42,575 nucleotides of DNA from Nitrospirota bacterium (lineage in GTDB: Bacteria; JACPQY01). Shown one piece after another: positions 27,494-34,831 of this stretch. Within the stretch, counting starts at the first letter, position 1. The number at the start of each line of letters is the position of its first letter. Position numbers and translations under genes: made by a program. The notes under the pieces are model-generated. The model ran no database searches and was not told the DNA's origin. It saw only the letters and a list, made by a program, of their open reading frames with translations. The stretch is from assembly GCA_016190245.1 (NCBI GenBank), contig JACPQY010000025.1, forward strand, positions 1 to 42,575, given 5' to 3'.

Positions 27494-30400
27494 GTGTTGA
27501 AGTTCCGGAGACAGCCAGCATCACATCGGCATGGCCTCGTCCCGATCCTGCTCGCTTCCTTCCTTCACCCAGGGTGCTTCGGCCTGTTTTCGAACGAAGG
27601 TGACGAAGACCGAGGGAGCGCAGCGGCCGAGGTCGTCCCGCCGGTAGAGCTCGAGGTCGCGGTGCCCCTTACGTCCGAGCAGGCGGCCCTCCTGAACGGC
27701 ATCCGTGCCGTGACGCCCATCACGCGGGTGGACGAAATGACGGTGGAATCGGTCGAGGCTCAGGGGATCCGTGCGGGTGTGAGAGGGGCTGTTCGTGGGG
27801 TGCAGGTCGCAGGCGTCCGCGCCGCTGCCCGGCGTCAAGCAGAGGGATCGGCTGATCCCCTCGTGTTCGTCGTAGCTCTGACCACTCCGGGGGGCCTCGC
27901 CGGAGGCGATCACGTCATCAGCTTGAGCTTGGTACCCGAAGGTGCCGATGGCGTATCCCTGTTGAGAATGGCGGCGCTCATTCCGTTCGGACGAGAGACC
28001 CCCACGATCGAAGTTCCCTTGGACTCAAGTGTGGTGGAATTGCCGGCCGGCAACGATGCGGGCGTGCCGAATCTTGTCCAGCAGTTCGCGAAGGAAAAGG
28101 TGCCCCATTTGGGCCTCGATCCCGCCTCGAAGGGCGCCGCGCTCACGCAGGAGCAGATCACGGAGATCCTGGGCCAACTTCAAGGGGCGCTCGAGACTTC
28201 CGCAAAGGATCTCGTCACCAAGATTCAGGTGACTCAGAACATCACGATCAACATCACGGTCAACGCCGCCAGCCTGAATCTCCCTACCGTGATGGATCTG
28301 GTCTGCTTCGTCGCCGACAAGGACGCTTGCGGGAACGGCACCAAGACCGCATCCGGCAAAGTCGTGGTCACCTTCGGCTGCAATCGGGCCGACGCGTGCA
28401 AGTTCGAATGCCGCCTCGACAAGGAATCGTTTGCACCGTGCGAGCCTCCCGTGACCTTGGAAAGTCCGGGCGACGGGATCCACACGTTTGCCGTTCGGGC
28501 GATCGACTCGACGGGAACCGTCGGAGCCCCATTCTCGTTGTCCCTCCAGTTCCAAACCGCGACCGTGGAATCCGGGAGTGGAGGGGCCGATACAAGTACT
28601 CCTTCGGGCGGATCCCAAGGGGGCGGGGGGACAGGCGGCGCAGGCCAACCCTTGCCCGACCTCCCCACCGCCGCGATCGCCACCAAACCGAGTTCTCCCA
28701 GCGGCCCCTCGGTCACTCTCGAGTTCAACTGCACAACCGCCACGACCTCGTGCAGCTACTCCTGTTCCGTGGATGGCGGATACTTCTCCGGCTGCACGAG
28801 CCCGAAGACCCTGAACGGCCTGCTCGTGGGGGATCACACCTTCAGCGTCAAGGCCATTGACACGGTGGGCCAGGTCTCCACCGTTGCCACCCATGCCTGG
28901 ACCGTGGCAGCACCAGAGACCAGCATCACGAAGAACCCGGGGGACTTGGTCGCGAGCAGTCAGGCGGTCTTCGAGTTCAGCGCCTCCGGGCCTGGCGCCA
29001 CCGGCGCGACATTCGAATGTAGGGTGGACGCATCTCCGTTCGCGGTGTGCACCTCGCCGCACACCGCGTCCGGCCTTGCCGACGGCTCGCACGCGTTTGA
29101 AGCCCAGGCCAAGGACACCGCCGGCAATGTGGACCCCACACCCGCCTCGCACCCATGGACCGTTGATACCGCGGCGCCGGACACAACCCTTTCAGGCCAG
29201 CCCGCGAACCCGACCAACGTCAATTCAGCCAACTTCACGTTCACGTCCCCGGACACGACGGCCACGTTCGAGTGCAGCACCAACGGCGGATCCATGTACT
29301 CGGCGTGCGCCTCCCCACAAGGGCTAACCGCCCTCGCGGACGGCTCGTACACTTTCCATGTTCGGGCCAAGGATCCTGCCGGCAATGTGGACCCCACCCC
29401 CGCCTCGCACCCATGGACCGTTGATACTGCCGCGCCCACGGGTGGTTCGGTCACTATTCAGGGCGGGGCCTGGGTGAACAACACATCCGTCGTGCTCAGC
29501 TTGGCCGCCGTTGGCGCGGCCAACATGGCATTCTCAAATGACGGATCGGGGTTCTCGACCTTCGAGACGTACGCCACGTCAAAGCCGTGGACTCTCAGCT
29601 CCGGGGCCGGTACGAAGACCGTCTGGGCCAGATTCCGCGATTTGGCCGGCAACACGTCGGACGCGACCGATACGATCGGATATGAGACCACGGCCCCGAG
29701 CACCTCCATCACCTCCCCCTCCAACGGAGCGAAGCTGTCCGCCCTCACGTCTCTTTCCGGGACGGCGGCCGACGCGACCAGCGGCGTGCAGACTGTCTAT
29801 CTTTTCATCAAGCGCGTGTCGGACAACTACTACTGGACCGGCACCATGTTCTCGAGCGGAGAGACCGCCGTGACGGCTACCGGCACGACAAGCTGGTCCT
29901 ACAGTACGGTTCCCTCCTGGTCGAGCGGCTCCCAGTACACCATTCAGTCCTATGCCCGGGACAACGCCGGCAATACGGAGTCTCCGGCCGCAGGGAACGC
30001 TTTCACGTTCGACAACACGGCGCCCTCCTTTGGCGGCCTCACGAGCGCCAGTGTAGTCTCGGCCACCCAGGTGGATCTCGGTTGGAGCGCGGCAACGGAC
30101 ACTGTGAGCGCGCAGGGCACTATCATCTATCGGATCTGCCGATCCACGACCAACGGATCCTGCCAGACAAGCTTCACCGCAACCTACACGACGAGCGCCG
30201 GGGCCACCTCCTACCCTGTCACCGGTCTCACCAGCGGCACCACGTACTACTTCGTCGCCCGTGCCGTGGACGAGGCGGGCAATCAGGACTCCAACACCGT
30301 CCAACTCAGCGCCACTCCGGCCACCTGGCTCGCCCAAACCTCGTGCGTGTCCGATCCCCTCTTCGATATCTACTTCCTCGACACCTCCACGGGCTATGGG

Positions 30401-31228
30401 GTGGGTGGGAGCGGCGGAGTCAGCAGCGCCATCTGCAAGACCACCGACGGCGGTTCCGCTTGGACGGCCCAAACCTCGCCCACGGGCAGCGACACGCTGG
30501 AAGGTGTTCACTGCCCCGTGGATGCCAGCACGTGCTATGCGGTCGGCTACTCCGGACGGATCATTAAGACCACGAACGGGAGCACCTGGTCCACCCAGAC
30601 CTCCGGCATCTCCACCCGGATCAACGCCGTGGTTTGTCTCAACAACAATACGTGTTATGCGGCCGGTGGCAGTGGGGCGGGCGGCAGCCCTTCCCTCCTC
30701 AAGACCACCGATGGCGGCGCAACGAGCTGGACCAGCCAGACCGTCTGCGACGCATCCTACGGCTTATGGGCGATAGACTGCGTGGACACGAACACCTGCT
30801 GGGCGGCCGGCCAGAACGGGACCATCTGCAAGACAATCAATGGCGGCTCGACCTGGACACCTCAGACCTCGGGCGTCACAAACTGGCTCTATGGGCTCGA
30901 TGCGGTCGATGCCAGTACGGCCTATGTCGTGGGTAATAGTGGTACGGTCCTGAAGACATCCAACGGAGGCTCGTCCTGGAGCAGCCAGACCTCCGGCACG
31001 TCGAACACGCTGTATGGCATCCACTTCCCCGTCGATGGCACGACAGGCTACGCGGCGGGTGCGAGTGGCACGGTGCTCAAAACGACAAATGGCGGGGCCG
31101 CTTGGTCATCCCTGTCGTCGGGCACGACGACTCAACTCAACGATGTGTACTTTCCTTCGAGCATCACCACAGGCTGGGTTATCGGTAACAGCGGCGTGAT
31201 CCGCAAGACCACCACCGGCGGCCAATGA
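27494..31228 (+). CDS. Large surface lipoprotein with Ig-like repeats, FN3 and a seven-bladed Ycf48-type propeller
   Basis: 1244 aa from GTG 27494, chosen because AAGGAGG lies just upstream and a lipoprotein signal follows (GLVPILLASFLHPGCFG). Regions in order: an N-terminal domain with an Arg/Gly repeat (GIRAGVRGAVRGVQVAGVRA) that is also found in the lipoprotein at 31729; a helical stretch; a Gly/Ser linker; at least four Cys-containing Ig-like modules (ATFECRVDASPFAVC, TFECSTNGGSMYSAC); a FN3 module (TQVDLGWSAATD...SGTTYYFVARAVDEAG). The C-terminus has seven repeats of the type YAVGYSGRIIKTTNGSTWSTQT, enough for a closed beta-propeller of the BNR/Ycf48 kind. Likely cell-surface adhesion or scaffold role; ligand unknown. 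An FHA gene and a related lipoprotein gene follow. Confidence 0.85.
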   Translation: MLKFRRQPASHRHGLVPILLASFLHPGCFGLFSNEGDEDRGSAAAEVVPPVELEVAVPLTSEQAALLNGIRAVTPITRVDEMTVESVEAQGIRAGVRGAVRGVQVAGVRAAARRQAEGSADPLVFVVALTTPGGLAGGDHVISLSLVPEGADGVSLLRMAALIPFGRETPTIEVPLDSSVVELPAGNDAGVPNLVQQFAKEKVPHLGLDPASKGAALTQEQITEILGQLQGALETSAKDLVTKIQVTQNITINITVNAASLNLPTVMDLVCFVADKDACGNGTKTASGKVVVTFGCNRADACKFECRLDKESFAPCEPPVTLESPGDGIHTFAVRAIDSTGTVGAPFSLSLQFQTATVESGSGGADTSTPSGGSQGGGGTGGAGQPLPDLPTAAIATKPSSPSGPSVTLEFNCTTATTSCSYSCSVDGGYFSGCTSPKTLNGLLVGDHTFSVKAIDTVGQVSTVATHAWTVAAPETSITKNPGDLVASSQAVFEFSASGPGATGATFECRVDASPFAVCTSPHTASGLADGSHAFEAQAKDTAGNVDPTPASHPWTVDTAAPDTTLSGQPANPTNVNSANFTFTSPDTTATFECSTNGGSMYSACASPQGLTALADGSYTFHVRAKDPAGNVDPTPASHPWTVDTAAPTGGSVTIQGGAWVNNTSVVLSLAAVGAANMAFSNDGSGFSTFETYATSKPWTLSSGAGTKTVWARFRDLAGNTSDATDTIGYETTAPSTSITSPSNGAKLSALTSLSGTAADATSGVQTVYLFIKRVSDNYYWTGTMFSSGETAVTATGTTSWSYSTVPSWSSGSQYTIQSYARDNAGNTESPAAGNAFTFDNTAPSFGGLTSASVVSATQVDLGWSAATDTVSAQGTIIYRICRSTTNGSCQTSFTATYTTSAGATSYPVTGLTSGTTYYFVARAVDEAGNQDSNTVQLSATPATWLAQTSCVSDPLFDIYFLDTSTGYGVGGSGGVSSAICKTTDGGSAWTAQTSPTGSDTLEGVHCPVDASTCYAVGYSGRIIKTTNGSTWSTQTSGISTRINAVVCLNNNTCYAAGGSGAGGSPSLLKTTDGGATSWTSQTVCDASYGLWAIDCVDTNTCWAAGQNGTICKTINGGSTWTPQTSGVTNWLYGLDAVDASTAYVVGNSGTVLKTSNGGSSWSSQTSGTSNTLYGIHFPVDGTTGYAAGASGTVLKTTNGGAAWSSLSSGTTTQLNDVYFPSSITTGWVIGNSGVIRKTTTGGQ
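29108..29436 (+). repeat. Near-identical 71-bp direct repeats within the Ig-like region
   Basis: 29108-29178 and 29366-29436 are the same 71 bases apart from a few substitutions, and encode AKDxAGNVDPTPASHPWTVD twice. Near identity at DNA level between modules that otherwise differ implies recent duplication or gene conversion. Confidence 0.75.
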
Positions 31229-31315
31229 GCGGGATGTACCCCAATCAAACACGCCTTGGGCGTCCAGTGGACCGCTGTCGGCCCCAAGTGATCCACATTG
31301 GGAGAAGGTCGTCTC

Positions 31316-31732
31316 ATGCGCGCGTGCCTTTCGACTGACGGCGGAGAGATCGTGCTATTGGGGAGCCGAACGACCATCGGTCGCAGCGGGGAAAACGAGA
31401 TTCAGATCATCGACGAACGGGGCTCGAAACAGCATGCTCGCATTCTGAAAGAGGACGACGGCAGGTTCGTGATCCTCGACCTCTCGAGCAGGAACGGCAC
31501 GTTCGTGGGAAATGAGCGCATACGCAAACATTCCCTGCGCGTCGGGGACACCTTCCGCATCGCCGGCCATACGTTCACTTACGAAGAACGAGACGCAAAC
31601 GATCCCGTCCTGCAAGACCCCAGCGTCTCGATCAAGCTGCTCTCGGGGCCGGCCAAGGAAGGGACCTTGAGCGTGGAGCAGCCTCTGCCAAGCAAACTCA
31701 ACCTCCCAGAAAGGAACGGTGGAAAGGCATGA
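31316..31732 (+). CDS. FHA domain protein
   Basis: 138 aa from ATG 31316, preceded by GGAGAAGG. An FHA phosphothreonine-binding domain covers residues ~1-90: GSRTTIGRSGENEIQI (GR loop), SKQHARI (S and H), LDLSSRNGTFVGNERI (NG motif), LRVGDTFRIAGHTFTY. The remaining tail is unstructured. No signal peptide, so cytoplasmic. The partner phosphoprotein and kinase are not in the window. The stop overlaps the ATG of the next lipoprotein gene by four bases. Confidence 0.9.
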   Translation: MRACLSTDGGEIVLLGSRTTIGRSGENEIQIIDERGSKQHARILKEDDGRFVILDLSSRNGTFVGNERIRKHSLRVGDTFRIAGHTFTYEERDANDPVLQDPSVSIKLLSGPAKEGTLSVEQPLPSKLNLPERNGGKA

Positions 31733-32439
31733 GAAGAATACGGGCGAGGTACGCCGTCGTTTTGGCGGTTGTGCTCTGCGGCTGCGTGGATACCGCCAAA
31801 GACTGGACCGGCGGCGAAAGCGCGAAGGTTGCTGCGCAAACGACTGCGCTCACGGGTCAGTTCATCAGGGGCGACGCCTTGGAAGGCGCTCGTGCAGGCA
31901 TCCGTGCGGGCATACGCGCCGATGTCGCTGAGGGTGTTCGCGCATCAAGCTTGCGGCGCCAAATGGGCGATCCTCTCGCCGATCACGCGCTCTACTGTGT
32001 GACCTTTGAGTCCGAGCCCAAGGCGGCCAAGGGCCTCGCCGACATCGAAGGGCGCTTTCAAGTGACGATTGAAAGCATCGCCCCATTCGGTTGTTTCGTG
32101 CTTGACCCTGAAGGGGCGAGAGTGGCCGAGCTTTCGTTCTTGAAATCGGAAAGATCGCCCGACGGCAACTTTGCGCTCACGGGCGCGACCCAACTTGCCG
32201 GAAGCGCCGACATCGGTGAGGTCCTCGTGGACCTTGATACTTCCGTTGCGCTCGCCGAGATCCAACGGTCGGTGCCCGTCATCGTGGACCGTCTTTGGGA
32301 CCCGACGGGCACATGGAAATTCGTCCAGTGCGTGGAAACCGAGCCGCGTTCGTGCAAAGGCGACGCGCTCACCACGTACGCGTCCCTCTTCGACGACAAG
32401 AGCCTCTATTTTCGGCTCAACACGAGAAAGTGTGGGTAG
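31729..32439 (+). CDS. Lipoprotein, 5' part of a gene interrupted by an insertion
   Basis: 236 aa as it stands. Lipoprotein signal YAVVLAVVLCGCVDTAKD. It then has an Arg/Gly repeat (ARAGIRAGIRADVAEGVRASSLRRQ) and a domain (FQVTIESIAPFGCFVLDPEGARVAEL) resembling the N-terminal domain of the large lipoprotein at 27494. The last nine codons and the TAG stop come from an inverted repeat that starts at 32413. Deleting 32413-32639 joins SLYF directly to IVFVDVPAYTNFIRW in frame, giving a 345-codon gene ending at 32993. The shown product is therefore probably truncated. No named family recognised. Confidence 0.8.
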   Translation: MRRIRARYAVVLAVVLCGCVDTAKDWTGGESAKVAAQTTALTGQFIRGDALEGARAGIRAGIRADVAEGVRASSLRRQMGDPLADHALYCVTFESEPKAAKGLADIEGRFQVTIESIAPFGCFVLDPEGARVAELSFLKSERSPDGNFALTGATQLAGSADIGEVLVDLDTSVALAEIQRSVPVIVDRLWDPTGTWKFVQCVETEPRSCKGDALTTYASLFDDKSLYFRLNTRKCG

Positions 32440-32639
32440 TTTTGGGATGGGACATGTTGTCCAAGTGGTCGCCGCGGGCCATGCAAAGCCCACGGCGAGC
32501 CACTTGGACAGCCCCGAGAAGTGGTTGCGAAAAGCGGGGAGCCGAAGAAGTCACTCTGTACTGGCAAAACACCGTTAGAACAGGGAGATAGCTAGGAACT
32601 GACCTTGGAATCTACCCACACTTTCTCGTGTTGAGCCGT
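32413..32639. mobile_element. 227-bp insertion with perfect 27-bp terminal inverted repeats
   Basis: 27-base arms at 32413-32439 and 32612-32638 (left arm begins CGGCTCAACACGAGAAAG) are perfect reverse complements. Between them is a second strong hairpin with arms GTCCAAGTGG/CCACTTGGAC at 32459-32509. No transposase is encoded. Removing 227 bases restores a continuous lipoprotein reading frame, which strongly suggests an inserted MITE-like element. Only a one-base flanking duplication (T) fits, so the mechanism is unclear. Confidence 0.7.
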
Positions 32640-32993
32640 ATTGTTTTTGTGGACGTGCCCGCCTACACGAATTTCATCCGCTGGAACGCCGACACGAAGA
32701 TACCGCGCCTCACCTACATCGAACCGACGACGTGGTCCGCTACGGTCCTCAACGTGTACCAAGCGGGTCTGATCGACGTGGACGGCGAGTCCGTCGAGTG
32801 CAAACTCATCGCGCACGATCAATTCTCCGCTGTGCTCACTGACCCGGGGCGTGCACTGTTCACAATGTCCTCGGTTGCCGAGATCCCGAAAACAGGACCG
32901 TGCGCTGACCATGTCGATCTCCTGCCGCCTTGGGTCAAAGACTACGTGGACGAGTCTGAGCGTATCACGATGCGCGCCGAACTCGTGCCGTGA
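32628..32993 (+). pseudogene. 3' part of the interrupted lipoprotein gene
   Basis: The open frame encodes IVFVDVPAYTNFIRWNADTK to MRAELVP. Its original coding begins at 32640. A GTG at 32628 lies in the inverted repeat and is unlikely to be a natural start; there is no Shine-Dalgarno and no signal peptide. Together with 31729-32412 it makes one 345-codon gene. The sequence matches no named domain that I recognise; it has alternating strands and two Cys. Confidence 0.65.
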
Positions 32994-33401
32994 ACCCTCC
33001 CGCGGCCATGGCGGCCATGGGGTCAGGTCTTGCATTCGTTCATTTGCTGCTTGCAGCCGATGTCGGCCAGGCGATTCCCACCGGGGACAGGGAGTTGTGC
33101 GTGGGGCATGTTGACGCCCGGCCAATCCAGTAGCGTGGCTTGCGCTGAAGGTTTGATGCGGCCCGGACAACTACGGTGCCCCGATCCTTTCCCAAGTTCC
33201 AGTTGTAGAACCTGGGGTCAATGTTGCATATTGCGTTTTGGCGCCCGGGTCTCGTCATCCCGCTGAGCCTCGGGGTGCGTTACCAGCATCTCGGTCTTCC
33301 TGCGGATAGGGCGGCTGGTAGGCCCCCTCTGAGCAACTAGGCGGTCAGACGTTCCCCTCCGTCGCAGGCCCAGGGAATTCGTGGTAGACAGGACACTTGG
33401 T
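32994..33401. other. Gene-free stretch with REP-like GGGGTCA motifs
   Basis: No convincing gene in about 400 bases. Two related words, GGGGTCAGGTCTTGCATTCG at 33019-33038 and GGGGTCAATGTTGCATATTG at 33214-33233, are direct copies about 195 bases apart. They have the look of ends of REP/RAYT-type or other decayed mobile elements. The stretch separates the surface-protein genes from the CRISPR region. Confidence 0.4.
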
Positions 33402-33602
33402 ATGGGGGGCATCGATTTCAACCTGATCGATGAGGAGTGGATCCCGATCCTCGGCACCGACGGGAAGCCGCGCCGCGTCGGCATCCGAACGGCGCTGACG
33501 GAAGCGGGCCGCATCCGCCAAATCACCGCCTCGAACCCGATGGACAACGTGGCTCTTCTGAGCTTTCTGCCGGCGGTGCTCCACTGGTGCAAGCCGCGAT
33601 GA
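33402..33602 (+). pseudogene. Truncated second copy of cas8e (cse1) N-terminus
   Basis: 66 aa, NLIDEEWIPILGTDGKPRRV then GIRTALTEAGRIRQITASNPMDNVALLSFLPAVLHWCKPR. It closely matches the first ~97 residues of the intact Cse1 at 34832, with DNA similarity high from 33476 to 33596 and ending abruptly at the TGCAAGCCG codons. It lacks the ~23-residue insert present in the intact copy. A normal Cse1 is about 500 aa, so this is a relic of another or duplicated type I-E operon. Confidence 0.8.
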
Positions 33603-33612
33603 GAAACAAACA

Positions 33613-33855
33613 ATGACCACAGACGGCAAGGACGAATCTGGTCGCCCGGACGCTTGCCGGCCGCCGTTGTGGGCCAAGACAGCTCAGGACGGCGATCACC
33701 TCACCTACCACCGCTTGCTGTGTCATATGCTCGATGTGGCGGCCGTGACCTTTGCCAATGAAGCAGGCTTCGATGGACCTGTCCGCCGCGAAGACCCTGG
33801 AGGGCATGCCGGATTGACCCACGCCGGGTATCCGCGAAAGGCAGGCGGACCGTGA
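33613..33855 (+). pseudogene. Cas3 N-terminal (HD domain) relic fused to unrelated sequence
   Basis: 80 aa. The first ~48 residues (RPPLWAKTAQDGDHLTYHRLLCHMLDVAAVTFA) look like the beginning of a type I Cas3 HD nuclease, where LWAKS...H-x-LLxHLLDVAAV is typical. After FANEAG the sequence no longer resembles Cas3. All later HD residues and the whole helicase are absent. It begins ten bases after the cse1 relic and its TGA overlaps the GTG of the nucleotidyltransferase gene. Identification is by motif memory; a profile search would settle it. Confidence 0.65.
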
Positions 33856-34358
33856 AGCTGTCCAGTCTTGAGGCGATCGTATCGGCCTTGAACCGACACG
33901 ACGCGCGCTTTCTGATCGTGGGCGGATTGGCCGTTGCCGCGCACGGCTACGGGCGCGTCACCTTCGATCTGGACCTTGTCGTGCAGTTGAAGCCGGAGAA
34001 TCTGCGGCGGGCGATGAGCGCATTGGAATCGCTCGGCTATCGTCCTGTCCCGCCGGTCTCCGCGCAGGAATTCGCCGATCCCGCTGCTCGCGAAAGGTGG
34101 ATTCGGGAGAAGAACATGGTTGTCTTCTCGCTTCGTAGCGAGCAGCATCGGGATACGCCCATCGACGTTTTCGTGGCGGAACCTTTCGATTTTGAGTCGG
34201 AATATGACCATGCCCTCATGGGAGACCTCCTACCCGATGCGCCGACCCGCTTCGTGCGACTTGAGACGCTCATCCGAATGAAGGAAGCCGCCGGACGCGA
34301 AAAGGACCGCGATGACGTGCGGCACCTGAGACTGTTGCGGGAGAATCCGGATGAGTAG
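33852..34358 (+). CDS. AbiEii/AbiGii-like nucleotidyltransferase
   Basis: 168 aa from GTG 33852. The nucleotidyltransferase signature is GGLAVAAHGYGRVTFDLDLVVQ (GG...TxDxD), followed by VFSLRSEQHRDTPIDVFV and a C-terminal helix typical of the family (RFVRLETLIRMKEAAGREKDRDDVRHL). Such proteins act in AbiE-type toxin-antitoxin or abortive-infection systems. It overlaps the downstream small gene by eight bases. Its position between cas relics and cas8e suggests insertion at the place where cas3 would normally lie. Confidence 0.85.
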   Translation: MKLSSLEAIVSALNRHDARFLIVGGLAVAAHGYGRVTFDLDLVVQLKPENLRRAMSALESLGYRPVPPVSAQEFADPAARERWIREKNMVVFSLRSEQHRDTPIDVFVAEPFDFESEYDHALMGDLLPDAPTRFVRLETLIRMKEAAGREKDRDDVRHLRLLRENPDE

Positions 34359-34722
34359 CAGTCGGAGCGACCCGAAGCCGGCGATGCGGAGGCCCCATGA
34401 TCCTTCCGATCATCGTCCCCGGAGCGGAGCGGAGGGGGCGGTCGAGTCGGATGGGTGGCGCGAGCATGAACTCTCGCAACTCCGATATTTCCGTTCCCTC
34501 CCCCTGCGCGAGAAGCTGGAGGCGGTTCAGGGAATGGCGGACATCGTCCGGCGCCTACGGCAGATGCGCGAGGAGGGTGCGCTCAAGCCCGCCGTGCCAG
34601 TTAGGGCGGGCAAGCCCGCCGGCGCCGCGGGCGACATCGGCCCGGGCCAAAGTTCGTCCTCCGTCCACGAGCCCGCGCCTGCGTACGGTCGAAAGAAAGG
34701 CAGGTCGGACCCGCCAGGATGA
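34351..34722 (+). CDS. Small partner protein of the nucleotidyltransferase
   Basis: 123 aa, overlapping the nucleotidyltransferase gene by eight bases. The core WREHELSQLRYFRSLPLREKLEAVQGMADIVRRLRQM is of the helical type I associate with short proteins encoded next to AbiEii-like nucleotidyltransferases. The last ~45 residues are Gly/Pro/Ser-rich and may be non-native. Probable cognate partner or antitoxin-like component; not shown by sequence alone. Confidence 0.6.
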   Translation: MSSSRSDPKPAMRRPHDPSDHRPRSGAEGAVESDGWREHELSQLRYFRSLPLREKLEAVQGMADIVRRLRQMREEGALKPAVPVRAGKPAGAAGDIGPGQSSSSVHEPAPAYGRKKGRSDPPG

Positions 34723-34831
34723 CGTTCGCCGCCCAGTCGCCGAACTCCGGGGGCCGGCGCCACGATCTTGCCGAGCACCTGCAGGGGGGCGAGTGACAAG
34801 GCCAACTACTTCTGCACGGGAGCATCGGGCT

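Noticed and set aside
32413-32639. Invertible promoter or phase-variation switch
   Set aside because: No recombinase nearby, and the stop codon lies within the inverted repeat so inversion would not alter the lipoprotein end; clean excision restores a gene, favouring an insertion.
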